DNA of 64,000 bases, taken from NCBI GenBank assembly GCA_963836665.1, contig CAWIKL010000001.1, positions 2,232,001 to 2,296,000 on the forward strand, read 5' to 3'. The stretch comes from JAICSD01 sp963836665 (GTDB lineage: Bacteria > Acidobacteriota > Vicinamibacteria > Vicinamibacterales > 2-12-FULL-66-21). The position numbers and the translations under genes were made by a program. How positions within the stretch are numbered: the stretch's first letter is position 1; each line of letters starts with the position of its first letter. The notes beneath the pieces were generated by a model. That model did no database searches. It worked only from the letters and a program-made list of their open reading frames with translations, and was not told the origin of the DNA. Shown here piece by piece: positions 1 through 9,342 of the stretch.

Positions 1-399
1 GGCCTCTGGCTCGCGTACACGTCCAATGAGTCTGGCGCGGAGGAGGTGTACGTGCGAGCGTTCGGGCAGACTGGTGGGAAACTGCAGATTTCGACGGCGG
101 GCGGATCCGAACCTTCTTGGCTGTCGAACAGCCGGCAGTTGTTCTACCGCAACCAGAGCGCGGTCATGTCGGCGACGATCCTGACCACACCGCAACTATC
201 GGCCGGCCCCGCGGTCGAGCTGTTTACTGGACGCTACGCGCCGACTGACACAGGCGGCACGGCGGGCTACGGCGTCGGTGCGGACGGGCGCCTCCTGATG
301 GTCCAACCGCTCGAACCCGACCAACCCATGACGGTCGTCAACTTCGTCACAAACTGGTTCGAAGAGGTGCGCCGAGTGACTCGCACCGACCGGCCTTAG
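1..399 (+). CDS. PD40 (WD40-like) beta-propeller protein, 3' end only
   Basis: The reading frame is open from the first base of the window, so the true start lies upstream. The visible 132 residues begin LAYTSNESGAEEVYVRAF, followed by a KLQIST-GG-EPSW block. This is the usual wording of PD40/TolB-type propeller blades: a strand asserting the present state, then a comparison blade with a GG..P.W turn. In Acidobacteriota such blades commonly form the C-terminal sensor half of a Ser/Thr kinase or a DPP-IV-like peptidase; the missing N-terminal part prevents a choice. The protein ends in a conserved-looking final strand (TVVNFVTNWFEEVRR), which fits the kinase-PD40 type. Family call is good; full identity is unknown. 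Confidence 0.7.
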   Translation, partial: GLWLAYTSNESGAEEVYVRAFGQTGGKLQISTAGGSEPSWLSNSRQLFYRNQSAVMSATILTTPQLSAGPAVELFTGRYAPTDTGGTAGYGVGADGRLLMVQPLEPDQPMTVVNFVTNWFEEVRRVTRTDRP

Positions 400-493
400 C
401 GGTCCCGGCCAGTGCCTCGGCGCCGTGCCGCGCGTGAGATCCGGCTGCGCGAGGCCAGACTGCCGTGAGTCCTCGGAAATCGCCGGCCCGGGT

Positions 494-499
494 GATAAT
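494..499 (+). promoter_or_regulatory. Possible -10 element (GATAAT)
   Basis: GATAAT ends 6 nt before the GTG at 506. It differs from the window's TANNNT rule by its first base. It supports the choice of GTG 506 as start of the small gene. Confidence 0.3.
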
Positions 500-505
500 G
501 GACTC

Positions 506-730
506 GTGACTCGCGGGTACATCAACGCTGAGGAGAAGATTGACCGGATCGTCGGCAGGCGGACGAACCCGCCCGGCGGCCTGATTGCAGCCGAGAGCCG
601 TAAGGCAGAGTCCATCGCCCGCCGCCGATCGTTCGGCGGCGTGCGCGTGCCGCGCGGCGTGCACCGCTTCGCGTCCCACGAAGAAGCCGACCAGTGGCTA
701 TGGCGGATGATCTCCCGTCCGACCGACTAG
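506..730 (+). CDS. Small uncharacterised protein (74 aa)
   Basis: A 74-residue basic protein starting with GTG at 506, chosen because a GATAAT hexamer sits 6 nt upstream; the frame is open back to a GTG at 425, which would add 27 residues of unlikely composition. The C-terminal third reads RVPRGVHRFASHEEADQWL. This resembles short bacterial proteins with a 'PRG(V/I)..F.S.EEA..W' ending that are often found next to nucleotidyltransferase-type toxins, but no such partner is adjacent here. It converges with the CDP-alcohol phosphatidyltransferase gene, with 5 nt between the stop codons. Function unknown; coding status is plausible rather than proven. Confidence 0.45.
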   Translation: MTRGYINAEEKIDRIVGRRTNPPGGLIAAESRKAESIARRRSFGGVRVPRGVHRFASHEEADQWLWRMISRPTD

Positions 731-735
731 AGTCG

Positions 736-1389
736 TCAGGGGCTTCGCTCTTCGAGCCGCAAACCGCATCCGCAGCACCCGATCGGCAATTTCTCCGCCA
801 CTGGTTTGCCGAACGCGGTGAACAACCGCCGTCGGTGTAGGGAGGCGTGCAGCAGCGACGGCACGTCGGCCGTCCATGCTGGCAGGATGATACTCGCCAT
901 GAAGCCTTCGATCTCGTTCAGCACGCCTGCCCACAGGGTCACTGCGATCAGCATGCCCGGCTGCGCCGTCACGAAGGCGCTGGCCATGGCGATCAGCATC
1001 AGGAGTCCCAGCGCTTTCGACGACCACATGTGATACGCGGCGAGGCGCCCGAACTTGGCCAGCTCGAATGTCGCGCGCGAGACATGGACGACGATGAGGA
1101 ACGCAAGCGCGAGCGCGGTGCCGTGGAACGCATCGGGAACCGAGATGCGCAACGCCACGGCCGCCGCAACGTAAAAGGCGGTATCCACCAGCGTGTCGGC
1201 GCGCCGTAGCGCCGCCGTCGCGATACCCATCCGGCGCGCGATGACGCCGTCGAAGACGTCGGATAAAAACGCTGCCAGCAGGACGCCTGCGAGCACCGGC
1301 CCGGGAACGCCCAAGCCGGCCAGCACGAAGATGGCCGGCGCGCAGGCGGCACGGAACGCGACCAGCACTACCGGAGGCGAGAGCGCCAC
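736..1389 (-). CDS. CDP-alcohol phosphatidyltransferase family membrane protein
   Basis: 217 residues with about five hydrophobic segments. The family signature is present near residues 40-70: DVFDGVIAR, then ADTLVD at the right spacing, giving the four acidic residues that bind the catalytic metals and the CDP-lipid. The glycine normally found four residues before the third Asp is Leu here (LRRAD). Members transfer a phospho-alcohol or phosphatidyl group from a CDP-alcohol, as in phosphatidylglycerol-phosphate or phosphatidylserine synthesis. The acceptor cannot be read from the sequence, and the C-terminal tail (CCGCG) is unusual. The start is a GTG at 1389 with an AAGGGA purine run only 2 nt upstream; a later internal start is possible. 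Confidence 0.82.
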   Translation of the reverse strand: MALSPPVVLVAFRAACAPAIFVLAGLGVPGPVLAGVLLAAFLSDVFDGVIARRMGIATAALRRADTLVDTAFYVAAAVALRISVPDAFHGTALALAFLIVVHVSRATFELAKFGRLAAYHMWSSKALGLLMLIAMASAFVTAQPGMLIAVTLWAGVLNEIEGFMASIILPAWTADVPSLLHASLHRRRLFTAFGKPVAEKLPIGCCGCGLRLEERSP

Positions 1390-1430
1390 GTCCCTTAAGG
1401 CGTCGCTCCGCAGCGAACCGGCTCACCGGG

Positions 1431-1436
1431 TAGAAT
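1431..1436 (+). promoter_or_regulatory. Candidate -10 for nadE (TAGAAT)
   Basis: TAGAAT is the only good -10 hexamer ahead of the NAD synthetase gene. Unlike most genes here it lies 51 nt from the start codon; the space is filled by the 8-bp repeats at 1439-1486. Confidence 0.4.
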
Positions 1437-1438
1437 CC

Positions 1439-1486
1439 GATCACCCGATTTCCAGATCACCTGATTCCCCGATTACCCCATTACCC
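1439..1486 (+). repeat. Six 8-bp tandem repeats in the nadE leader
   Basis: Six contiguous 8-mers (gatcaccc, gatttcca, gatcacct, gattcccc, gattaccc, cattaccc) fill the whole interval between the candidate -10 and one base before the nadE ATG. The consensus is GATTACCC. No Shine-Dalgarno sequence is left in the leader, so the repeats form essentially all of the 5' UTR. Confidence 0.8.
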
Positions 1487-1487
1487 A

Positions 1488-3239
1488 ATGCGCGTCGCTC
1501 TCGCCCAAATCAATCCGACCAGCGGCGACCTCGCCGTGAACACCGCGAAGATCCTCGAAGCCATCGGGACGGCCTCGGCGCAGGGCGCCGACCTCGTCGT
1601 CACCCCAGAGATGTGCCTGCCGGGCTACTGTATCGGCGACCTGATCGAGGATGACGCCTTCGTCGACGCCAACGAGGCCGCGATGCACCGGATTGCCGAG
1701 GCCGCACGAGGTATCACCGCGGTTATCGGGTTCATCGATCACGACTCCGCGGCGCGCAACGAGCACGGCCTGGTGCGCAAGTACAACGCTGCCGCCGTCG
1801 TCCGCGACGGACGGGTGCTCCAGCGCGCGCGCAAGTCCCTACTGCCCAATTACCGCTATTTCGACGACAAGCGGTTCTTCAGCCCGGCCGAATCGCGCGA
1901 TGCGCTGACGATCGACACGCGCGCCGGCGCGGTACCGATTGGTGTCTCAATCTGCGAAGACCTGTGGGACGAGTTCTACGCCGTGAAGCCGCTGCCGGAA
2001 CTGGCGGCCAAGGGCGCCACGGTGCTGCTCAACATCAACGCCTCGCCGTACTATCCCGGCAAGCGGCGCACGCGCGAGCGGTTGATCCGCGGCCACATCG
2101 ACGCGCTGCGTCGACCGGTCGTCTACGTCAACACCGTGGGCGCCGCCGACAACGGCAAGAACATCATCCCGTTCGACGGCGAAAGCGTGGTCTACGACGC
2201 CGCCGGGCGCCTGATCGCCGTCGGCAAACAATGGGAAGAGGATCTGCTCATCGTCGACGTGCCCGCCGGACGGCGGGACGCTGCGACGGGTTTCGAGGCG
2301 CCGAACGAGCTGCCGCCCGTCGATCGTGAGCGCGAAATGTACGACGCGCTGGTCATGTCGCTGCGGGACTACGTGCGGAAGCTGGGATTCACCCGCGCTA
2401 TCGTGCCGGTCTCCGGCGGCATTGACTCCGCGCTGGCAGTGACGATCGCCGTCGACGCGCTCGGTGCCGACAACGTGTCGGCCTTCAACCTGCCGTCACG
2501 CCATAATACGGAGACGACGCGGTCGATCGCGGCGCGGCTGGCACAGGCGCTGGGCATTCGCTACGGCGTGATCCCGATCCAAGGCATCGACGAGTGCGTG
2601 CGCACGACGTTCGAGGAGCACGCGCACCCGATCGAGCACGGCCTGACGCGCGAAAACCTGCAGGCGCGCATCCGCGGCCTGCTGATGATGGCTGAGTCAA
2701 ACGATACCGGCGCCCTGCTGATTTCCTGCGGCAACGAGACCGAAATCGCGCTCGGCTACGCGACGCTCTACGGCGATATGTGCGGCGGCCTGTCGCTCAT
2801 CGGCGACCTGTCTAAGACCGACGTCTACCGCCTCGCGCGCCACGCCAACGCCCGGCATGGCCGCGAGATCATCCCTGAAGATACGTTTCGCATCGTCCCC
2901 TCGGCGGAGCTCGCCGACAATCAGTTCGATCCGTTCGACTACGCGGTGGTGGCGCCTGTCGTCGGCGAGCTGATGGAGCGTCGCACAGGGCCGGCGGAAC
3001 TGGTCCGGCAGTTCGAAACCCGGATGCTCGATCCGATCCGTTTCGCTCCAGACGACCAGGGGCGCACGCCCTACGACAAGTTCACCGTCGAGTCGTTCCG
3101 TGCCGTCGTGGCCGACGCTGCCAGGCGGATGCGCCGCTCGGTCTACAAGCGGCTGCAGGGGCCGCCGATCGTCGTGGTGTCGGAGCGGGCATTCGGATTC
3201 GATCTGCGCGAGACGATTATCAACGGCTGGGAGGGTTAG
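1488..3239 (+). CDS. nadE: Glutamine-dependent NAD+ synthetase
   Basis: Catalyses the last step of NAD+ synthesis: ATP-dependent amidation of nicotinic acid adenine dinucleotide using ammonia released from glutamine. The 583 residues match the two-domain form. The N-terminal nitrilase-type glutaminase domain (about 1-260) shows the Glu-Lys-Cys triad in TPEMCLPGY, RARKSLLPNYRYFDDKRFF and GVSICEDLW. The C-terminal synthetase domain (about 280-583) has the SGGIDSA PP-loop near residue 308, the conserved SCGNETE and YGDMCGG segments, and a closing CPYDKF-like motif (TPYDKFTVESF). It is monocistronic and ends 9 nt from the convergent DUF3500 gene. The leader before the ATG is a set of 8-bp repeats. 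The RES toxin later in the window belongs to a family that destroys NAD+, but the two genes are 54 kb apart. Confidence 0.97.
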   Translation: MRVALAQINPTSGDLAVNTAKILEAIGTASAQGADLVVTPEMCLPGYCIGDLIEDDAFVDANEAAMHRIAEAARGITAVIGFIDHDSAARNEHGLVRKYNAAAVVRDGRVLQRARKSLLPNYRYFDDKRFFSPAESRDALTIDTRAGAVPIGVSICEDLWDEFYAVKPLPELAAKGATVLLNINASPYYPGKRRTRERLIRGHIDALRRPVVYVNTVGAADNGKNIIPFDGESVVYDAAGRLIAVGKQWEEDLLIVDVPAGRRDAATGFEAPNELPPVDREREMYDALVMSLRDYVRKLGFTRAIVPVSGGIDSALAVTIAVDALGADNVSAFNLPSRHNTETTRSIAARLAQALGIRYGVIPIQGIDECVRTTFEEHAHPIEHGLTRENLQARIRGLLMMAESNDTGALLISCGNETEIALGYATLYGDMCGGLSLIGDLSKTDVYRLARHANARHGREIIPEDTFRIVPSAELADNQFDPFDYAVVAPVVGELMERRTGPAELVRQFETRMLDPIRFAPDDQGRTPYDKFTVESFRAVVADAARRMRRSVYKRLQGPPIVVVSERAFGFDLRETIINGWEG

Positions 3240-3248
3240 CGCTCCGCT

Positions 3249-4295
3249 TCAGTGAGGCACGGCGGACAGATGGGCGCGGAGCAAGTCTTCGCCAAAGTCG
3301 CCGTTGAAGTCCCGCCAGACACTGTGGATATGATTGCCGTCGTTCTGGGCGTTGTCGTACTCCACGAGGAACGTCGGTCCCTGCAGCCGGTAGTAGTGCT
3401 TCTTCCCCTTGTCGGTCTCGCCGGCCCAGGCGAACGCGATGTTCTCGAGGCCGGCCTTATTCAGCCTGTCCATGCGCTCCGCCGCAACGTCGGGCGTCAT
3501 GTAGCCGGCGTAAACGTCGATGAGCGCGGACAGCTTTTCACGCTGCGCCGGCGTCATCGCCGCGGCCTTCAGGCCGAGCGGCGACTGCGGGTCGGCTTTG
3601 AGGTTGTTCGACGTCAACATCTCGTTCGGCGCAGCGACGTTGACGATCGCAGCCGTCTTCTGGGCCGCGTCGAGAGCGTCGAGCAGCGCGCGCGCGGCGT
3701 CTTCCTCGGGCCCGAGGACCCTCGTGCCGCGCGGAGCGGCGCCCGGCACATCGACGCGAACTTCGGCAGGGTTGGCGCCGAAGAAGCTCGGCGTGCTCGA
3801 CGTCAGCACGCCGTTGACGACGTCGAAGCGGACCGAGACGTGATGCCCTTCGAAGCGCCAGCCCCACGCCTTCTTGTCGCCAGGCGTACCGAAGACGCTG
3901 AACTGATACGCCTCGTGGTCGCGCGCAAACTGACGGTTCGCCCCCTCGATCGATTTGAGGACGTTCTCGAGCTCCATGATCGAGCGCGCAGTAGTGACAC
4001 CACGCGCGCTCAGGCCCGTCTGCAGGAGGCTCCACGCCAGCGTGCGCTGGGCCTCCGACATGTCCTTGATCTGAACGCCCCGGCGCGGAAACGACTCATT
4101 GGGCACGAAGTGCCAGTGGGTGTGCTCGTCCGAATCGAACGGGAACATCGCGCGCAGCCTCTGATCGGCGCTGAGCGAGGCGAGCCACTTGTCAGCGGCG
4201 CCGGCCATCGCGGCGGCAGATCGCTGCGATGCATACATGGTCAGTCCGGTTCCGAACACGACGAGAGCGGCGAGCGCGAGGAGACGCGGCCTCAT
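3249..4295 (-). CDS. DUF3500 family exported protein
   Basis: 348 residues with an N-terminal signal sequence (MRPRLLALAALVVFGTGLTM, then ASQRSAAAM). The body carries DUF3500 hallmarks: HTHWHFVP, the RG..IKDMS.AQR segment, a GWRFEGHH turn and a C-terminal HIHSVWRDFNGDFG block, where His-rich turns may bind metal. The family has no established biochemical role. The ATG at 4295 overlaps the stop of the upstream methyltransferase gene (ATGA), so it is the last gene of the lctP-methyltransferase-DUF3500 operon. A longer reading frame extends to 4451 but would run through the upstream gene and lacks a signal peptide at its start. Confidence 0.88.
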   Translation of the reverse strand: MRPRLLALAALVVFGTGLTMYASQRSAAAMAGAADKWLASLSADQRLRAMFPFDSDEHTHWHFVPNESFPRRGVQIKDMSEAQRTLAWSLLQTGLSARGVTTARSIMELENVLKSIEGANRQFARDHEAYQFSVFGTPGDKKAWGWRFEGHHVSVRFDVVNGVLTSSTPSFFGANPAEVRVDVPGAAPRGTRVLGPEEDAARALLDALDAAQKTAAIVNVAAPNEMLTSNNLKADPQSPLGLKAAAMTPAQREKLSALIDVYAGYMTPDVAAERMDRLNKAGLENIAFAWAGETDKGKKHYYRLQGPTFLVEYDNAQNDGNHIHSVWRDFNGDFGEDLLRAHLSAVPH

Positions 4296-5062
4296 GCGGG
4301 AAATCCTAGCAGATAGGTCAGCCGGCCGCGGCCGTTGACGACCGGCACGTGACCGGCCTCCCAGCTCATTGGGGCCGAACCGGCGGCCAGCGCGCGCAGT
4401 TCGTCGACCGTATACGCCCGCAGCTGAGAGACGATGCCGTCCCAGAGGCACGTAAACGGAACGAGCGGCAGCAAGTAGGTGAACAGCAGGCGGCGCCAGA
4501 GGAACGGACGCATGAACGGTGTCACTGCCCAGACGAACACCGGCGTGAGCAGGATTGAGAGCAGCGTCGGCAGCGTTCGATCCGAGATCTCGAAAACGGC
4601 CATCGGCTGCCGGGCAGCGGCGGCGGCGTGGAGAACCGACCGTGCGTCTTCAGGCGATAGGTGATGGAAGCCGTTGAAGATCGTGCGCACGCCGGCCAGC
4701 TCTGACGGTACGCGACGCGCGTCGATCGAGCGCGTGTCGAAGCCGATCCGCCCGTCGGACTGCGCTGCAATCTGCTCGAAGGCCGGCACGTTCGGATAGA
4801 GATCCGTCATCGTCGCCTCCACCGGCACGCCGGCCGCGGCGAGATCCTTCACAAGGAGCAGCAGCGGGCCCGACCCGCCCGAGCACAGGTCGACGATCTG
4901 CGACGTCCCTGCCTGATCCATCAGGCGACGGATCAGCGGCGCCAGCGCACGATCGAAGCGAAACAGTGTCTGCACGTACTGCAAGTAGTCGGTCGCCAGG
5001 TCACGAATGGTGCGAGGGAACCACGCCTGGTCCTCGAGCTCGATCAGCTGAAATCTCCGCAC
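4292..5062 (-). CDS. SAM-dependent methyltransferase-like membrane-associated protein
   Basis: 256 residues from a GTG only 1 nt after the lctP stop codon, with TAAGG as an overlapping ribosome site. Motif I of class I methyltransferases is present as VDLCSGGSGPL (about residue 50-60), followed by an acidic TDLYPN segment at the position of the ribose-binding residue and an IFNGFHHLS loop. The C-terminal half has two hydrophobic stretches (TLLSILLTPVFVWAV and LLFTYLLPLVPFTCLWDG), so the enzyme is probably membrane-attached. The substrate is unknown. Its stop overlaps the DUF3500 start by 4 nt. Co-transcription with a lactate permease gene may be incidental. Confidence 0.75.
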   Translation of the reverse strand: MRRFQLIELEDQAWFPRTIRDLATDYLQYVQTLFRFDRALAPLIRRLMDQAGTSQIVDLCSGGSGPLLLLVKDLAAAGVPVEATMTDLYPNVPAFEQIAAQSDGRIGFDTRSIDARRVPSELAGVRTIFNGFHHLSPEDARSVLHAAAAARQPMAVFEISDRTLPTLLSILLTPVFVWAVTPFMRPFLWRRLLFTYLLPLVPFTCLWDGIVSQLRAYTVDELRALAAGSAPMSWEAGHVPVVNGRGRLTYLLGFPA

Positions 5063-5063
5063 C

Positions 5064-6794
<1,731 letters not shown>

Positions 6795-6803
6795 GGCGCG
6801 CCA

Positions 6804-6809
6804 ATCATA
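6804..6809 (-). promoter_or_regulatory. Candidate -10 for lctP (TATGAT)
   Basis: On the minus strand TATGAT lies 9 nt before the TTG start of lctP, compatible with a transcript beginning within a few bases of the start codon. Confidence 0.35.
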
Positions 6810-6814
6810 TCTCT

Positions 6815-6835
6815 CCGAGGGGCTTTGCCCCTCGG
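6815..6835. repeat. Perfect 9-bp hairpin between lctP and lldD
   Basis: ccgaggggc-ttt-gcccctcgg forms a perfect 9-bp stem with a 3-nt loop, just upstream of the lctP -10. It is followed by a ggactcccc run and a low-complexity stretch rich in gctcgct (6840-6920). A diverged copy of the gcccctc-ggactccc-gctcgct string occurs at about 6935-6965. This looks like an intergenic REP-like element rather than a terminator, because neither side has a T run. It could also be an operator for the divergent lactate genes. Confidence 0.5.
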
Positions 6836-7002
6836 ACTCCCCTGCTCGCTCACTCGCTCGCCGCTGCGCCGGCTCGCTCCGTTCCCGAGGGCTCGCGTCA
6901 CTGCGCTCGCTCGCGTCGTCCTAGCCACAAGATTGCGCCTCTGGGACTCCCAGCGTCGCTCGCTCAACAGCGATCACTATGTGCATCTTTTGCAATGTGT
7001 TC

Positions 7003-7008
7003 TAGAAT
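7003..7008 (+). promoter_or_regulatory. -10 element of lldD (TAGAAT), leaderless
   Basis: TAGAAT ends exactly 7 nt before the GTG at 7016. This matches the TANNNT-N7-start pattern seen at many genes here and decides the start codon of lldD. Confidence 0.7.
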
Positions 7009-7015
7009 CTCGCGC

Positions 7016-8161
7016 GTGCCCATCGTCAACATTGAGGACTTCCGCGACGCCGCGCGGCGACGGCTGCCGCGACCTGTCTTCGAGTACATCGACGGCGGCG
7101 CGGAAGGCGAAGTGACGCTCCGCGAAAACGTCCGCGCGTTCGAGGACATCAGCTTCCATCCGCGCTCGGCCGTCGACACGCCGTCGCCGGATCTGCGCAC
7201 GACCGTCCTCGGCACGCCCATCTCGATGCCGATCATCCTGGCGCCCGTCGGTAGCAGCCGCATGTTCTGGCCGCGCGGCGAGGCGGTTGCAGCCGGCGTC
7301 GCGGGCGAGATGGGAACGATCTACTGTCTGTCGACGCTGTCAGGCACGCGGCTCGAGGAGGTAAAAGCGGCGACGAAGGGCCCGGCGTGGTTTCAGTTAT
7401 ATCTGTGCGGCGGCCGCGACATCGCCGCCCAGGGCATTCAGCGCGCGAAGGACGCTGGGTTCTCGGCGCTGGTCGTGACGATCGATACCGCGGTCGCCGG
7501 TATGCGCGAACGCGACGGGCGCAACGGATCGAAGGAGCTGATCACTCGCAAGCTCTGGCCGATGCTGCCCTATCTGCCGCATTTCCTCAGCCGTCCGGCA
7601 TGGCTCGGCGGGTTCCTCGCCGACGGCGGGATGATGAAGTTCCCCAACGTGATGCTGCCGGACGGACCGATGCTCTACAACGACGTCGCGACGATGCTGG
7701 CGGAGTCGACGGTGACGTGGGACGACCTGAAATGGATCCGCAAGATCTGGGATCGCCCGATCATCGTCAAGGGCGTCCAGGTGGCCGACGACGCGCGCCG
7801 GGCCGCCGACGAGGGGGTCAACGCGGTCGTCGTGTCGAATCACGGCGGGCGGCAGCTCGACTGCGTCTGGCCGACCATCCGCATTCTCCCCGACGTGGTC
7901 AAGGCGATCGGCGATCGCACCGAAGTCCTGGTCGACGGCGGGATCCGCCGCGGTAGTGACGTGGTGAAGGCAGTATGCCTCGGCGCCAAAGGCGTCCTGA
8001 TCGGCCGCGCCTACGCTTACGGTCTGGCCGCCGCCGGTGCCAAGGGCGTCAGCCAGTCGCTGGAAATCCTGCGCGCCGATCTATTCCGGACGTTGAAGCT
8101 GCTCGGCTGTCCGTCCATCGGCGCACTGGATTCCTCGTACATTTCGCGCGACCGCTGGTAA
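7016..8161 (+). CDS. lldD: FMN-dependent L-lactate (alpha-hydroxy acid) dehydrogenase
   Basis: 381 residues of the FMN alpha-hydroxy-acid oxidase/dehydrogenase family (TIM barrel). Visible motifs are VNIEDFRDAARRRLPRPVFEYIDGGAE at the N-terminus (the FMN-shielding start), ILAPVGSSRMFWPRGE, the catalytic-base motif SNHGGRQLD and the FMN-phosphate segment DGGIRRGSDVVKA followed by LGAKGVLIGR. It oxidises lactate (or glycolate/mandelate) to the 2-oxoacid. The GTG at 7016 is preferred over the ATG at 6995 because homologues begin at PIVNIEDF and a TAGAAT -10 lies 7 nt upstream. It is divergent from the permease gene lctP. The exact substrate is inferred from that pairing. Confidence 0.92.
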   Translation: MPIVNIEDFRDAARRRLPRPVFEYIDGGAEGEVTLRENVRAFEDISFHPRSAVDTPSPDLRTTVLGTPISMPIILAPVGSSRMFWPRGEAVAAGVAGEMGTIYCLSTLSGTRLEEVKAATKGPAWFQLYLCGGRDIAAQGIQRAKDAGFSALVVTIDTAVAGMRERDGRNGSKELITRKLWPMLPYLPHFLSRPAWLGGFLADGGMMKFPNVMLPDGPMLYNDVATMLAESTVTWDDLKWIRKIWDRPIIVKGVQVADDARRAADEGVNAVVVSNHGGRQLDCVWPTIRILPDVVKAIGDRTEVLVDGGIRRGSDVVKAVCLGAKGVLIGRAYAYGLAAAGAKGVSQSLEILRADLFRTLKLLGCPSIGALDSSYISRDRW

Positions 8162-8214
8162 CCGTCATATCGTGGAGCACGGCGCTGGATCATCGATCCG
8201 CGCGCCGAGCGACG

Positions 8215-8700
8215 TCATATCCTCTTCCCCTTCCTCCGTGGACGCTGCTTCGGCGAGATCGACTTGATGATCAGGCGCGACGGCCCGCGCCGTGCGAACG
8301 GGGGCTCGGCGCGCGCAATCGCCGTGATGACGAGTGCCCTGATCGCCTCGCGTTCCAGGTCGCGCGCGGACGCGAGCCGGAGGTGCCGCACGACGCGGCC
8401 ATCGCCCTGCAAGAGTCCATCCGGATCCGGCAGGCTGGGGGCATCGTCGATAAAGCAGAGCGTGACGTGGTCGGCAACGACGAGGATCGAAACGACGGCA
8501 TCTGAGGCGCGTTCGTTGGGGCCGAAGCCGACGACCAGCCCGTTGTAGTTGTCATAGACCATCCGGACGGCGCCGGCCGGGAGGAGGCGGGCCATGCGCG
8601 TCAGCGCGGCGCGCGCTTCCTTTGCGATCGCGGGTGAGAACTTTGCGATGAAACCGGCGAGCTGCTTCGCCGGTGACGCTGTCGCGGACGTCCTGGCCAT
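8215..8700 (-). CDS. DUF1801-like small protein
   Basis: 161 residues, strongly basic at the C-terminus (SPKQRPRRKGKRI). The central part reads MVYDNYNGLVVGFGPNERASDAVVSILV, then VTLCFIDDAPSLPDPDGLLQGDGRVVRHLRL. That order of hydrophobic strands with a G.GK/R..RH turn is typical of the YdhG/DUF1801 fold (iron-chaperone-like alpha/beta proteins). No catalytic residues can be named. The upstream TATGCT hexamer (8707-8712) ends 6 nt before the ATG. It converges with lldD across a 53-nt gap that holds nothing else recognisable. Confidence 0.65.
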   Translation of the reverse strand: MARTSATASPAKQLAGFIAKFSPAIAKEARAALTRMARLLPAGAVRMVYDNYNGLVVGFGPNERASDAVVSILVVADHVTLCFIDDAPSLPDPDGLLQGDGRVVRHLRLASARDLEREAIRALVITAIARAEPPFARRGPSRLIIKSISPKQRPRRKGKRI

Positions 8701-8706
8701 GCCGTC

Positions 8707-8712
8707 AGCATA
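8707..8712 (-). promoter_or_regulatory. Candidate -10 (TATGCT), leaderless
   Basis: On the minus strand TATGCT ends 6 nt before the ATG of the DUF1801-like gene at 8700. Confidence 0.45.
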
Positions 8713-8739
8713 TGCCTCATCCGCTGTTGAAGTCGGCGC

Positions 8740-9282
8740 TCAGGGCAGGATCAAGCGGGTTAGCGGGCCGGACAGCGTTGCGTCGGAAAAGGATGCATAC
8801 AAGTCGCGGCCAGACACCGACAGCGTGAACGTCGTACGGCGCTCGAGACGCGCGCAGAATGCGGCGACGAGCGGCCGGTCGATCGTCCACAGCTCGAGCG
8901 CAGCGGCGCGATGGATGCGCGCGCCACTCAGCGCGCGCAGCCACTGCGCTGGATCCTTGTGCACGTAGACCGCGACGCGCGGCGCGAGCTTGCAGGCGCG
9001 GTGCAGGCGCGCCGCGTCCGGCGTGCCGATGTCGATCCACGCGATCAACGTGCCGGTCAAGTCGCGGACCGCGATCGGCGGCTCGTCGGGATCCGACAGG
9101 CCTGCGGGCGAGAACGCGATACCGTCGGCATACTCCAGGCAATACGCCAGCATGCGAGCGACGAGATACTCGTCCGACTCTGAGGGATGCCGCGCCACGC
9201 GCAGCGCCAGCGATTCGTAGACGCCGCGATCCGTGTCCGAGAGATCGATCTCGAAGGAGTAGACGGTCGCGCCGACCGCCAT
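8740..9282 (-). CDS. yaeQ: YaeQ family protein
   Basis: 180 residues matching the YaeQ family from end to end: an N-terminal A.VY.FEI.LSD.DR strand-turn, the conserved LRVARHPSESDEYLVARMLAYCLEY helix, the P.I.V.DLTG...WIDIGTPD block and the YVHKDPAQWL segment. YaeQ has a compact nuclease-like (PD-(D/E)XK-type) fold; E. coli YaeQ was linked to suppression of rfaH defects, but its activity is not settled. Here it stands between a DUF1801-like gene and a DUF1569 gene without overlap, so its operon membership is unclear. Confidence 0.88.
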   Translation of the reverse strand: MAVGATVYSFEIDLSDTDRGVYESLALRVARHPSESDEYLVARMLAYCLEYADGIAFSPAGLSDPDEPPIAVRDLTGTLIAWIDIGTPDAARLHRACKLAPRVAVYVHKDPAQWLRALSGARIHRAAALELWTIDRPLVAAFCARLERRTTFTLSVSGRDLYASFSDATLSGPLTRLILP

Positions 9283-9342
9283 CAGCAGGCCACCGGGGCG
9301 CGTGCCTGGCCCGCCGGGTGTTGAATGCTCATTGTCATCTCT

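Noticed and set aside
8162..8214. Short palindrome ggatc-atc-gatcc between lldD and the DUF1801-like gene
   Set aside because: The stem is only 5 bp and has no T run. It is too weak to call a terminator.
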